Shown: positions 43,761-56,116, counted from the first letter of the stretch. The stretch is 64,000 bases of DNA from Delphinapterus leucas (GCF_002288925.2 NW_022098076.1:80766526-80830525), one strand, 5' to 3'. Numbers and translations: made by a program. The notes: generated from the sequence alone by a model not told the origin.

Positions 43761-46700
43761 CAGTGATTCCAGTGGTCTCACCTTTAATTCTATGTTGATC
43801 AAATGCTAAAACAAGATAAATTGAAGAAAACAAAAAAAGAAAACATTCCAGTATCCTTTTATTTGTCTACAAGCAGAGAGTTGATAACATAGGAAGATAC
43901 AGATTTGTTACTGTTGGTCCTCCAGTCCATCAGAATGGATGTTTCCATTCCATTATGGTTATTCTCATCCTCCTGATAAAAATCAGTCCTTTAAAAAAAA
44001 TTATTTATATGGAAATCTTTTCTTTTCTGTCAGACCCTTAATTAACAGCTGTAGGACAATGCATTCTTTATCACACATTTCTAATTTTCTTCCATGCTTT
44101 TAAAGATTTCCCTACATACCAGATACCTTGATAGACAGTGATGGTGTTATTTCTTGCCCTTCAGGATAGAGTTTGTCAATGAAAAGATGGGATATACAAT
44201 TGAATGAGGAAGACAGAATATAGTAAGGAGTGATGTGCAGAATAGTTCACTGTTTTGTGCTGCTCCAAAGACTGGAAAAAAAATCACAGATGACTTTGCT
44301 GAATTAGGCTCGATGTCTCTGTGTCAATAGTTAGACTTTCCTGCTTTAGGGTGGACCACTCTTGGTGGCATTTAGGCATTCTCGTCTGCTTGTCCACCTC
44401 TTCACGGCTCCGAATCTTATTCAGGACCAGAACAATTGGCTGTTGCCTAAGGAGAAAGTTCAGGGCCATTGGGAATGCTCCCATCTCTCAAATTTCGAAA
44501 TCTAAAATTTTTTAACCAAGACTTTCAACTTGTTACCTAGAGTAAGCAGATACAAATGCTCCTGGCAAAAATAACCTGAATTGTTTAGAAAGTCCTTTCA
44601 AATTAATTTAAATATAAAGGGTGTTTAGTTCAAGTTCTACGTTAACTCCAAGTCCAGATATTTAGAAGTTGCCATTAGAGCTTCTTTATTTCACCCAAAC
44701 TTTGGGCTCTCCTTACGGTGGCAGAATGTTTGCCGGTGATGCTAGGCTGACGTCCTATCCGCTCAGTAACCCTAGTGGAATGAAGACTCCCCTCCTACTG
44801 TTCTAAAAAAAGGACTCAAGGTTGAGTCTTATTAACTCTTATTGCTCTCACTTGACTCATGTACCCATCTCTATAGAAGTCACCGTGCCCAAGTGGATGC
44901 AATATTTTGCTGAACATGGCCTGAGTCATATGCCCATCTTTGGAGTCAGAGATGGAGAAATTTGGACTTGAAAGTAGGAGAGGTTTAGTCCCCAAGAAAA
45001 ATTAGGTGCCTTTACCAAAAGAATAGGTAACAAATGCTAGATATGCAAAAATAGTGGATGTCCATGATATAACTTTGTGGCCCAAAAGATTCCTCTTCTC
45101 TCTTCTGCAACCTGGTGGCTCAATTGAAATGACTTTTCTCTAGGCTGACTGATCAGTAGTTGAGCAGAAAATTTCCTGTCTCACCATTTCTCCAGTGTCT
45201 CAGGAAGACAACATGCTTTTAATCATCCACTGGGAGAAATGTGACATTTTAATGACAACTTTAGTGTATCATTCTACCATGGTTGGTAATTTTTAACCCC
45301 TGTGTCATTTGTCACTTTTCTACATCAGCTTTTCTGAAAACACTAGCCTCAAATGACAGCCTAAAAGGGAAGCTGCTTGTTAATTTTACAACTTTAAATA
45401 GATGGAAAGACCAGAGCTTAAGACAAAAGAATTTGTCTGAGGAGGCCAGGTTGTCACTTGTTTCTCACCACCATGTGGGGTCAGGTGGGTCTTTTTCCTA
45501 GTGGATCTCCATGAAGTTCATGACCTAATGAGCTCAGTGGGAGGCAGCTCAGGCTAAACAGAACCCCTGAGAGGATGAGTTATCGCTGTTACAGCCCACA
45601 GACATGCATAGAGCTGAGGTAGGGTGCAGTGGGTCCACGTACTGTTGCCAGTTTCCTACAGTGACATCACTTTACTGCTTTTTTTATTGCTAAGTACACT
45701 ATCGAATATAGAGTTAAACAAGAACACCCTAAACATTATTTGTTATGGTAATGCACAATGCCTAGATATAAAGTGCAGTCCTTTTGAAAATTCCCCCCAC
45801 CGCACACACACACTTGGTACAATACATTGCACACAGTAGTAACTCAGTAAGTATTCTCTATCTTGAATGAGTGCATATTACATGAGCTCTTAGAGTATGT
45901 CCTTGGGGTGCCCTCCTAAATGATGCCCCCCCTTCTTAGTACTGGTGCTCAGTCAGAATGTACCATTGTAGCCCCTACCAGCTGTTGAGGGCCTGTGCAT
46001 ATTCTGATTAGGTTGAGGTGTCCTTTCAGTGCCCATACTATATTATTGTAAAATACTGTGTACATCACGCCTGCCTCTTCTTCACCAGGCCTTCAAAGTA
46101 AGCTCATTAAACACTGCTTTTCTCATGTACTGATTCTCTCTTAAGCCTCTTTTCTATCAGTTTTATATGTATCTTTTGCCCCATGATGACTCTGAGGGGT
46201 TTATGATTCATGCTAAAATGCCACTGTACCTTGTGATACTTTTCAGAGGATACAAACAGTGGAGATATAATGCCTGAATCCAAAGACTTCCGTCCCTAGT
46301 GATAGGTGATGTCAGGAAAACCAAATCTCTGGTTTCAAAGACTTCCTCTTGCCCTTCTCATAACACAGTCAGCAAGGTCCTACTTTTCCAGGACACTAAG
46401 CCAGCTGAGCTCCCACGTTTTCCCTGCTGGGATTCTCATCATCCCCCTCCTTAGCATTAAGAAATGAAATAGCCGTGTCTCGTGATCAGGAGGACTGAAG
46501 GTGTCTTTGCAGGTGGAGAGAGACGGTACTTTCATTAATGTTTTAGGCTAAAAATATCAATCCTGAGATCTAACGCTTGCATTCTTTATACTTTAAAGAC
46601 ATGTACTCTTTAAACAAAGGAATTTCAAATATATGAAATTTAAAATCCTAAACCTGCCAGCTGTGTCCATGTCTCCACCCCAGGAGATTCAGCCCTTCCA

Positions 46701-48611
46701 TTACTATTAAGTACAGGCATACATGATTAATTTTAGAATGGCTATTGGGAGATTCCTAGATATAAAACAGGACTTTTTTAGCTCACACGTTCTAAACAAA
46801 CCATGAGTATTCATGTTGAACTCAGTGGCATCTCCTAGAGTTGCAGACTCTTGAAAGTGAGGGAGATACTGGTTAGCTCCACATTGCAAATGGTCCAGAT
46901 GGTATATAAATAAAGTGAATATTGATATTAACACATGAGAGGGCTTTATAGCCTTTGCTGATGGGCTGTGCAGCAGAAGGTTTGAGGTGTGTGAAAGAGC
47001 CACCAGCAACTCCATCAACCGCAGCAGTGCGGTGACACAGGATCCCAAAGTATAGGAGGGGCCTCCTTACATTGCACCATCATCGGGCACCTGGGAGCTA
47101 GTTCTGGGTCAGCTTCTGGAGAGAAGAAGCAAACAATTTTTAGTTGAGGCAATGGAGGAGAGCTTGTAATGAAAGGTTTTCTACAACCTCATTAAGGTTC
47201 ATCTGTCACAACTTAGCCCCCACACACCTGTACCTTAGTGGAAATGCTCTGCTTACTGCCATCTAAGGCCATTCCTGCTTTGGTTCAGACTTCCCACTCC
47301 TGCATCTATACAACCATATCCTCACCCATGGCAAACCCAGCACCAGACTCCACTTCCTTCCATCATGGCCTCTCAGAACCTGACCAACCAAGTTGACTAT
47401 AGTGACACCCTCCTCTCAGATACTATACCTATGCCTCTACCACACACTCCATTTTGTTATCCCAAAGTTTAGTTATTCTTATAACACTTTTATAATTGTT
47501 GCCATGTCAGTGAACCATCTGGGGCAGTATTCACTTTAAACAAATTGAAATAGGACTCACTTTTTAAAACTTTAAGTGAAGTGATTTTAAAAGAATATAC
47601 CACTACTAAAAATAGAAAAGCATTTCACTTGCCATAAACAGAAGGTATCTATGGAAATAAATACAGCAGGAGCCAAAAAATGTAATTAAATTTTAGCTAT
47701 ACTGGGCCAGCCTGGGTCTCTCAGCCTGAGGCTTCTTCTCTGGGCAGCATAGACAGAGACAAACCAAGTATGAGAAGAACTTAGAGGGCACCCTAGCATG
47801 AAAGTGAGGATTTCTTCTGAAAGTAGTCAGAAGGATGGAAAGCAAAGTGGCTTTCTTGATTCTTGAGACCACCATCTTATGATGCATTTCCCTGTATTGC
47901 CAGTTATTCTTTGGCGTGCATTTTAATCTCTCCACAAGTTTATAAACTCCCTGATGATAGGACTGGTCCTAAAGATCTTGGTTTCCCTTTCTACCTGCAA
48001 GATTCTTGATCCTGATGATTTGTTAGTAACTACAGGAGCTGAGTTGAAAGATAAGTAGGGTTAAAAAAAAACCCTAATATTATTTGCAGTGATTCTACCT
48101 CATTCAGCTAGCAACTCTTTGGTTGGTGTTGGCAATGTAAGTGCTGGGCATATGGTGGTGAATAAGGTGGTGAATAAACAGAAAAAAAGGAGAAAAAATA
48201 TATTCTGGCAATAATAAGATGAACACGCATCATGAAATAGATTTGTTTTTAGGTTTGACAGATGGTTCAAGTCTTATTTCAATGCTAAATGTATTACTCT
48301 AAATCCAGAGAAAATTACTTTACCAGAATGAAAAAAATAGAATGATAGATCATGAAAGGCCAGTGGCCCTTTATTCAGTTTACTGGGTAGTACTAAAAAT
48401 ATTGTTCACTGGTCACCTTCCTTTCAGGCTCTGGCATGAGGAACCTGCAGCTTATTCCATGACACATGTGATCATTAAAGGAGATTTATTTGGAAATAGA
48501 CAGTATGTGGAGACATTCCTTCAGCCTTTTTTTTTTTTTTTTTTCAGCTGGGCCATATTTTTCCATCTATCAGCTCAGAACTCCCAGGTTGCAGGGTCAC
48601 AATAATGGGAA
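43761..48611. other. Unique intergenic stretch, 4.85 kb, no gene seen
   Basis: Mixed composition. A possible L2 end lies at 45815-45875 ('acacagtagtaactcagtaa'), a CA-rich patch at 45795-45812, a possible L2 piece at 48108-48180, and a T16 run at 48529-48544. Open frames of 66 to 113 codons (44284-44484, 46707-47048, 47693-47935, 48342-48605) have no domain I recognise. The frame at 46707-47048 is His/Leu/Ser-rich and has LTR-like flanking texture. Confidence 0.45.
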
Positions 48612-48708
48612 ACATGTGCACAGTGCTTGCTAACTGTGTGCCAGATGCATTTCCAGTACTCTCAATATATATTAATGATTTGAGTCCTTAAAAGAATCCA
48701 ATGAGTAA
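48612..48708 (-). mobile_element. MIR, antisense, left half (split by LTR)
   Basis: 'gtgcttgctaactgtgtgcc', 'agatgcatttccagtactct', 'tcaatatatattaatgattt' and 'aagaatccaatgagtaagg' follow the antisense MIR up to the 'aaccctgtgaggtagg' zone. The MIR resumes at about 49285 with 'gtactactgttacccctatt' and continues to about 49340. The 0.57-kb LTR between them was therefore inserted into the MIR. Confidence 0.6.
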
Positions 48709-49282
48709 GGATATTAGTTTTCTTTTGCCATCATGATGAATTACCACAAACTTAGCTTAAAACGACACAGATTTATTATCTTATAGTTCTGTAGGTCAGA
48801 AGTCTGTGTTGGATCTCATGGGGCTAAAATCAGTGCCTGCAGGGCTGCATTCCTTCTGGAGGCTCTAGGGGAGAATCCATTTCCCTGCTCATTCGGATTG
48901 TGGCAGAATTGAGTGTCTTCAGTGGTGGGACTGAGGTCTCCATGTCCTTGTTGTCTAATGGCTTAGGACTGTTCCCAGCTCCCAGAGGCCACCCACATTC
49001 CTTGATTCTTGCCCTCTTCCTCCATCTTCATGCTTTGGATTTCTCCTGCCTCTTCTCTCTTTGCATCTCCCTCTCCTGCTCTTCTGCCTTCCTCTTCCAC
49101 TTTAAGGACTCCCGTGACTAAATTGTATCCGCAAAGATAATCCAGGATAATCGTGCCATTTCAAGGTTCATAATCTTACTCAATCTGAAAAGTCTCTTTT
49201 GCCATGTAAAGTAACATAGTCACAAAGTCTGGGGATTAGTGTGTGCACATCTTTGGAAGGGGTCATTATTCTCCCTGTCACA
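48709..49282 (-). mobile_element. MLT1-type (MaLR) solitary LTR, antisense
   Basis: Read on plus: 'attagttttcttttgccatc', 'attaccacaaacttagctta', 'cagatttattatcttatagt', 'ctgcattccttctggaggct', 'gataatccaggataatcgtg' and 'tttgccatgtaaagtaacat'. This is the antisense of the LTR family also seen at 5935-6423. It ends near 'ccctgtcaca' at 49282. The antisense MIR continues on both sides, which fixes its borders. Confidence 0.8.
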
Positions 49283-49340
49283 TAAAGTACTACTGTTACC
49301 CCTATTTTGCAAGCAGGAACTACTCTCTGAAATAATGAGA

Positions 49341-49914
49341 AAAATAGCAACCCTCCAAGTTCCCCTTGTTCTTGAGATTCCCCACCATGGCAGGGGCCTC
49401 CCCTACCAAATTTGCTTTCATGGAGAATCTGACATCCAGGTATTTGCACTTTAGTTTGACCGTGTGACAAGCTATGACCGGTTTCAGAACTATTTGCATT
49501 AGAACACATTTGTAATTAAGACATGAAAGGCATTTTCTTCTTGTAAAGAGATTTTAAGCAGCAGTTTTATTAGAGAAGTTATTTTGCGCCTTTTTAATTA
49601 CTTCCTGTTAGCATCCATATACTCCATCTATACTGGAAATTGCCCTAGTGAGTTCTAAAGGAGTTTTCAGAGACCCACTTCTCATTCATCCACCTGACCT
49701 CTAAGGACCTCTAAGAAAGCATGGCTGAATCTCTCTACCCTCCTGCTTTTTCCCTTGTCTCCGTATTACAGATGTCTCCTGGAGTTTCATGATTCAGTAT
49801 CTCAAACCCATACAGTGAGCTTCAGGAGGGAGACAGCCTTATTCTTCTGGTTCATCATCTTATTTTCATCACAAAGCACAGAGTCTGCCTTAGAGAAGTG
49901 TGGTTGGTGACTTC
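49341..49914. other. Intergenic stretch, no gene seen
   Basis: Possible eroded L2 end at 49815-49905. Nothing coding. Confidence 0.45.
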
Positions 49915-50992
49915 TGACCTGGCTTCCAGTGATGCCCCTGACTTAGTATTCACCTCCTTGTGTAATCCCCTACCCTTGAATGTAGGAAGGACCTAGTTAG
50001 TGCCTTGCTTCGGACAATAGCATATGGACAGAAAAATGGGGTGTCACATTTATGATTACGTTACAAAAGATTTTGACCCCTCTCTTGCTAGCAGACTCTC
50101 ACTCTTGTTTTCTTGGCTTACATGTTCAACGAACAGGCTGCCATATTGGAGAAGCCCATGGAGCAAGAAACTGAGGGTGGCTTCTCAACAACAGCTTACA
50201 AGGAAATTGGGGATGCCAAAAACTACATGAGCTTGGAGGTAAGTCCTTCCCCAGTCAAGCCTTGAGATGACTATAGCCACAGATGCCTTCTTTACAGTCT
50301 GTGAGAGATTCTGGAGCAGAGGACCCAGGTAAGCTGTGCCCAGATATCTGACCTAAAGAAAATGTGAGATAATCAATGTTTATTGCTTTAAGCCACCCAG
50401 GTTTGGATTTTTTTTTTTTTGACAGGAAAGTAGGACTTATTGGTGGGCATGCATGAGGAGAGGATGGCATCAAGGCTCTCAGTTCAGGGCCCGCCATGTG
50501 TCCAGGGGCCAAAATTAGGGATGTGTTTGACCCCACAGCCATCTGGGATGAGCCGCTTTTCTGCCACAATGTTTTCAAATTCATCTATATTAAGCTTAGT
50601 GAATCCCCACTTCTTGGAAATGTGGCTCTTCTGGCGGCCAGGGAACTTGACCTTGGCCCTGTGTAGGGCCTCAATCACATGCTCCTTGTTCTGCAGCTTG
50701 GTGTGGATTCACATTATGATTTGGCCAATATGGACCCTGGCCACTGTGCCCTGGGGCTTTCCAAAGGCACCATGTGTACCTGTCTGGAGCCTAGATTGGG
50801 GACAGCATGCCAGTCACAAATGACTACTGGAAAGGGCTGTTTCCAAGGTCCATTAGAGCAACCCTTACAGGCACTACTGAGGAGACTGTTCTTTGCAGCC
50901 ATTACATGCCAGACCCCCATGTAGAAAAGAGCACAGTTGGCTTACTTGGCTGCAAATGGATCATTTTTTATGGGGCAATAGATTACTAACAC
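49915..50992 (+). mobile_element. MaLR-type LTR, split by a processed pseudogene
   Basis: The first part (49915-50407) has 'cttgctagcagactctcact', 'ggctgccatattggagaagc', 'gagcttggaggtaagtcctt', 'gtgagagattctggagcaga' and 'tttattgctttaagccaccc'. The last 30 or so bases resume at about 50963 with 'ttttttatggggcaatagat' and 'tactaacacaag', matching the usual LTR end ('gcaatagataactaatac'). The RPL10 copy lies between. No internal retroviral region is present. Confidence 0.65.
50408..50960 (-). pseudogene. RPL10: RPL10 processed pseudogene (60S ribosomal protein L10, uL16)
   Basis: RPL10 is a large-subunit ribosomal protein needed for subunit joining. On the minus strand the recognisable coding part runs from about 50800 to 50470. 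It reads [20 protein letters not shown], then [40 protein letters not shown] and [18 protein letters not shown], closely matching the C-terminal third of the mammalian protein. The expected 3'UTR follows (AATAAG in place of AATAAA, then tcctactttcctgtc) and a poly(A) tail, seen as T13 at 50408-50420. No introns, and the frame is broken upstream. The segment 50820-50960 is much more diverged and may hold scrambled RPL10 sequence. A processed copy made by L1 machinery. It interrupts an LTR. Confidence 0.9.
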
Positions 50993-51702
50993 AAGTAGGC
51001 ACTCAATGGGTATTCGAGGAATGACTGAATGAAGAAGACTAGGCACAGGTATTTACTTATTCTTTGTTCAGTTGATAGAGGGTTCATAATGACAGTGAGA
51101 AGTCTGGATTTGAAGATGTTTGGATAACACTGTAGTTGGCTGTAGCTAAGCTGCTAGAGCAGTTCAAATTTAGACACCTTAGGAATTCTAGAAGATGTTC
51201 CATTGCTTAATCCCTTTCTCCTATACTAAAGCAGAACATTTTTCATCAAGGAGCTTAGAATCAGATGCTTAGAATCTTCTGCCTCAATCTCTCTTTGTCC
51301 TCATGTATGCATATTTCAGGAAAAACTCTGTAGCCAGGAGAACCCTGCAAACTCCATGTGGTTGGCCCTGGGCACAGCTGCTTACTTGTTTGTCTGATAT
51401 CTTTATTTATCCTGTCATGAATAAGTTCATTAGCCTCCTTCCCATTTTCTGTTGTGATTAACTATATAATATTAGTGAAGACAGATCCTGAAGCACTTCC
51501 GGGGATGGAGAGAGGTATGACTTATTTTTCTAACAATATGTATATTGACTATCCATATGAAAAATCAGTGCATTAGAAGCAAAATGTGTCATTCCTAACA
51601 GGAGCACAGACTCGATGTCAGGTCTGCGGGATGCAGCTGAAATACAGAAATCAGCTGTAGGATTTACTAATGCAGTCCTTGAAACAGAGGAATACAGCAT
51701 AT
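50993..51702. other. Intergenic stretch, no gene seen
   Basis: A possible L2 or MIR tail at 50994-51035 ('gtaggcactcaatgggtatt'). The rest is unique and without coding signal. Confidence 0.5.
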
Positions 51703-51928
51703 GAAAATTCAGTTGGTGGAAGTGAGGGGATGGGGAAAGATATTCCATGCAAATGGAAATCAAAAGAAGGCTGGAGTAGCAATACTCATATCAGATAAAA
51801 TAGACTTTAAAATAAAGAATGTTACAAGAGACAAGGAAGGACGCTACATAATGATCAAGGGGTCAATCCAAGAAGAAGATATAACAATTATAAATATATA
51901 TGCACCCAACATAGTAGCACCTCAATAC

Positions 51929-52443
51929 ATAAGGCAAATGCTAACAGCTATAAAAGAGGAAATTGACAGTAACACAATAATAGTGGGGGACTTTAATACC
52001 TCACTTACACCAATGGACAGATCATCCAAAATGAAAATAAATAAAGAAACAGAAGCTTTAAATGACACAATAGACCAGACAGATTTAATTGATATTTATA
52101 GGACATTCCATCCAAAAACAGCAGATTACACTTTGTTNNNNNNNNNNNNNNNNNNNNNNNNNNNNNNNNNNNNNNNNNNNNNNNNNNNNNNNNNNNNNNN
52201 NNNNNNNNNNNNNNNNNNNNNNNNNNNNNNNNNNNNNATAAGGCAAATGCTAACAGCTATAAAAGAGGAAATTGACAGTAACACAATAATAGTGGGGGAC
52301 TTTAATACCTCACTTACACCAATGGACAGATCATCCAAAATGAAAATAAATAAAGAAACAGAAGCTTTAAATGACACAATAGACCAGACAGATTTAATTG
52401 ATATTTATAGGACATTCCATCCAAAAACAGCAGATTACACTTT
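51929..52443 (+). repeat. Exact 206-bp direct repeat flanking an assembly gap
   Basis: Bases 51929-52134 and 52238-52443 are identical as far as I can compare (206 bases), and the first copy runs just 3 bases further (gtt, against ctt) before the Ns. Removing the gap and one copy restores a continuous L1 ORF2, with TADYT followed by FFSSAH. This points to unmerged overlapping contig ends rather than a genomic duplication. Confidence 0.95.
52138..52237. other. Assembly gap, exactly 100 N
   Basis: A run of exactly 100 Ns, the conventional length for a gap of unknown size. Sequences on its two sides overlap in content (see 51929-52443). Confidence 1.
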
Positions 52444-55400
52444 CTTCTCAAGTGCTCACAGAACATTCTCCAGGATAGATCACATCTTGGGTCACAAATC
52501 AAGCCTCAGTAAATTTAAGAAAATTGAAATCCTATCAAGCATCTTTTCCGACCACAAGGCTATGAGATTAGAAATGAATTACAGGGGAAAAATCGTAAAA
52601 AACACAAACACACGGAGGCTAAACAATACGTTACTAAATAACCAAGAGATCACTGAAGAAAGCAAAGAGGAAATCAAAAAATACCTAGAGACAAATGACA
52701 ATGAACACACGATGATCCAAAACCTATGGGATGCAGCAAAAGCAGTTCTAAGAAGGAAGTTTATAGCAATACAAACCTACCTCAAGAAACAAGAAAAATC
52801 TCAAATAAACAATCTAACCTTACACCTAAAGGAACTAGAGAAAGAAGAGCAAACAAAACCCAAGTTAGCAGAAGGAAAGAAATCATAAAGATCAGAGCAG
52901 AAATAAGTGAAATACAAACAAAGAAAACAATAGCAAAGATCAATACAACTAAAAGCTGGTTATTTGAGAAGATAAACAAAATTGATAAACCATTAGCCAG
53001 ACTCATCAAGAAAAGGAGGGAGAGGACTCAAATCAGTAAAATTGGAAATGAAACAGGAGAAGTTACAATAGACACCGCAGAAATACAAAGCATCCTAAGA
53101 GACTACTACAAGCAACTCTATGCCAAAAAAATGGACAACCTGGAAGAAATGGACAAATTCTTAGAAAGGTATAACCTTCTAAGACTGAACCAGGAAGAAG
53201 CAGAAAATATGAACAGACCAATCACAAGTAATGAAATTGAAACTGTGATTAAAAATCTTCTAACAAACAAGAGTCCAGGACCAGATGGCTTCACAGGTGA
53301 ATCCTATCAAACATTTAGAGAAGAGCTAACACCCACCCCTCTCAAACTCTTCCAAAAAATTGCAGAGTGAGGAACACTCCCAAACTCATTCTATGAGCCC
53401 ACCATCATCCTGATACCAAAACCAGGCAAAGATACTACAAAAACAGAAGATTACAGACCAATATCACTGATGAATATAGATGGAAAAATCCTCAACAAAA
53501 TACTAGCAAACAGAATCCAGCAACACATTAAAAGGATCATACACCATGATCAAGTGGGATTTATCCCAGGGATGCAAGGATTCTTCAATATATGCAAATC
53601 AATCAATGTGATATACCATATTAACAAATTGAAGAATAAAAACCATATGATCATCTCAGTAGATGCAGAAAAAGCTTTTGACAAAATTCCACACGCATTT
53701 ATGATAAAAACTCTCCAGAAAGTGGGCATAGAGGGAGCCTGCCTCAACATAATAAAGGCCATATATGACAAACCCACAGCAAACATCATTATCAATGGTG
53801 AAAAACTGAAAGCATTTCCTCTAAGATCAGGAAAAAGACAAGGATGCCCACTCTCACCACTATTATTCAACATAGTTTTGGAAGTTCTAGCCATGGCAAG
53901 CAGAGAAGAAAAAGAAATAAAAGGAATACAAATTGGAAAAGAAGAAGTAAAACTGTCACTGTTTGCAGATTACATGATACTATACATAGAGAATCCTAAA
54001 GATGCTACCAGGAAACTACTAGAGCTAATCAATGAATTTGGTAAAGTTGCAGGATACAAAATTAATGCACAGAAATCTCTTGCATTCCTATACACTATGA
54101 TGAAAAATCTGAAAGAGAAATTAAGGAAACACTCCCATTTACCATTACAACAAAAAGAATAAAATACCTAGGAATAAACCTACCTAGGGAGACAAAAGAC
54201 CTGTATGCAGAAAACTATGACACTGATGAAAGAAATTAAAGATGATACCAACAGATGGAGAGATATACCATGTTCTTGGATTGGAAGAATCAATATTGTG
54301 AAAATGACTATACTACCAAAAGCAATCTACAGATCCAATGCAATCCCTATCAAATTACCAATGGCATTTTTTACAGAACTAGAACAAAAAATCTTAAAAT
54401 TTATGTGGAGACACAAAAGACCCCGAGTAGCCAAAGCAGTCTTGAGGGAACAAAACAGAGCTGGAGGAATCAGACTCCCTGACTTCAGACTATACTACAA
54501 AGCTATAGTCAACAATACAATATGGTACTGGCACAAAAACAGAAACATAGATCAATGGAACAAGATAGAAAGCCCAGAGACAAACCCATGCACCTATGGT
54601 CAACTAATCTATGACAAATGAGGCAAGGATATACAATGGAGAAAAGACAGTCTCTTCAATAAGTGGTGCTGGGAAAACTGGGCAGCTACGTGTAAAAGAA
54701 TGAAATTAGAACACTCCCTAATACCATACACAAAAATACACTCAAAATGGATTCAAGACCTAAATGTAAGACCGGACACTATAAAACTCTTAGAGGAAAA
54801 CATAGGAAGAACACTTTTTGACATAAATCACAGCAAGATCTTTTTTGATCCACCTCCTAGAGTAATGGAAATAGAAACAAAAATAAATAAATGGGACCTA
54901 ATGAAGCTTAAAAGCTTTTGCACAGCAAAGGAAACCATAAACAAGACAAAAAGACAACCCTCAGAATGGGAGAAAATATTTGCAAACAAATCAATGGACA
55001 AAGGATTAATCTCCAAAATATATAAACAGCTCATGCAGCTCAATATTAAAGAAACAAACAACCCAATCCAAAAATGGGCATAAGACCTAAATAGACATTT
55101 CTCCAAAGAAGACATACAGATGGCCAAGAAGCAGATGAAAAGCTGCTCAGCATCACTAATTATTAGAGAAATGCAAATCAAAACTACAGTGAGGTATCAC
55201 CTCACACCAGTTAGAATGGGCATCATCAGAAAATCTACAAACAACAAATGCTGGAGAGAATGTGGAGAAAGGGAACCCTTTTGCACTGTTGGTGGGAATG
55301 TAAATTGATACAGCCACTATGGAGAACAGTATGGACGTTCCTTCAAAAACTAAAAATAGAATTACCATATGATCCAACAATCCCACTACTGGGCATATAC

Positions 55401-55959
55401 CCAGAGAAAACCATAATTCAAAAAGACACATGCACCCCAATGTTCATTGCAGCACTATTTACAATAGCCAGGTCATTGAAGCAACCTAAATGCCCATTGA
55501 CAGACAAATGGGTAAAGAAGATGTGGTACATATATACAATGGAGTATTCCTCAGCCATAAAAAGGAACGAAATTGAGTCTTTTGTTGAGACGTGGATGGA
55601 CCTAGAGACTGTCATACAGAGTGAAGTAAGTCAGAAAAAGAAAAACAAATATTGTATATTAATGCATGTATGTGAAACCTAGAAAGATGATATAGATGAA
55701 CCGGTTCGCAGGGCAGAAGTAGAGACTCAGATGTAGAGAAAAAACGTATGGACACCAAGTGGGGAAAGCCATGCGGGGGTGGGGATGGTGGTGTGATGAA
55801 TTGGGCGATTGGGATCGACATGTATACACTGATGTGTATAAAATTTATAACTAATAAGAACCTGCTGTATAAAAAAATAAATAAAATTAAATTAAAAAAA
55901 TTTTTTAAATGTCAATGTAAACAAAAAAGTGAAAAAAAGAAAAAGAAAAAGAAAATTCA

Positions 55960-56116
55960 GGGGCTTCCCTGGTGGCGCAGTGGTTGAGAGTCTGCCTGCC
56001 GATGCAGGGGACACGGGTTCGTGCCCTGGTCCGGGAAGATCCCACAAGCCACGGAGCGGCTGGGCCCGTGAGCCATGGCCGCTGAGGCTGTGCGTACCGC
56101 AAAAAAAAAAAAAAAG
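55960..56116 (+). mobile_element. CHR-type SINE with internal deletion, in the L1 3' target-site copy
   Basis: Starts ggggcttccctggtggcgca, B box in 'acacgggttcgtgccc', then goes from 'catggccgctgaggctg' directly to 'tgcgtaccgc' and an A15 tail. About 50 bases of the usual body (the 'cctgtgctccgcaacgggag' zone) are missing. The 9-bp duplication gaaaattca lies at 55951-55959 and 56117-56125. That 9-mer is also the start of the 3' target-site copy of the L1 at 51717-55950. Confidence 0.94.

Larger units (their letters stand above)
51717..55682 (+). pseudogene. L1 ORF2 remnant (partial endonuclease to C-terminus)
   Basis: ORF2p would nick DNA and copy L1 RNA. The endonuclease lacks its first roughly 60 residues. 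AGVAILISDKIDF, VGDFNTSLTPMDRSSKMKIN and SRIDHILGHKSSL are present, and SSIFSDHKAM keeps the catalytic SDH. A 100-N gap with a duplicated 206-bp segment interrupts it. The frame shifts near 52860. A TGA at 53368-53370 replaces the usual Gly codon (GGA). The reverse transcriptase motif reads FADYM: the second catalytic Asp is Tyr (tac, 53971-53973). More frame changes fall near 54100-54220, a TGA at 54619-54621, a TAA at 55081-55083 and a shift before 55248. The C-terminal [15 protein letters not shown] region is intact. Non-functional. Confidence 0.9.
51717..55950 (+). mobile_element. L1 retrotransposon, 5'-truncated, 4.2 kb, with assembly gap
   Basis: Begins inside the ORF2 endonuclease ('tggaagtgaggggatgg'), runs through ORF2 to about 55682, then a short 3'UTR ('tggtggtgtgatgaattggg', 'ataactaataagaacctgct') and an A-rich tail of AAAT and AAAAG units to 55950. 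This 3'UTR differs from that of the copies at 2.9, 9.9 and 35.7 kb, so it is a different subfamily. The target-site duplication gaaaattcagttgg (51703-51716) matches gaaaattcaattgg (56117-56130) at 13 of 14 bases, on the far side of the SINE at 55960-56116. Confidence 0.94.

Noticed and set aside
46707..47048. 113-codon minus-strand frame as a conserved exon
   Set aside because: No recognised domain or clear splice sites. The LTR-like texture around it makes a chance frame more likely.
51701..52888. 395-codon open frame as one intact protein
   Set aside because: It is an L1 endonuclease fragment read through a 100-N gap, with a duplicated 206-bp segment.
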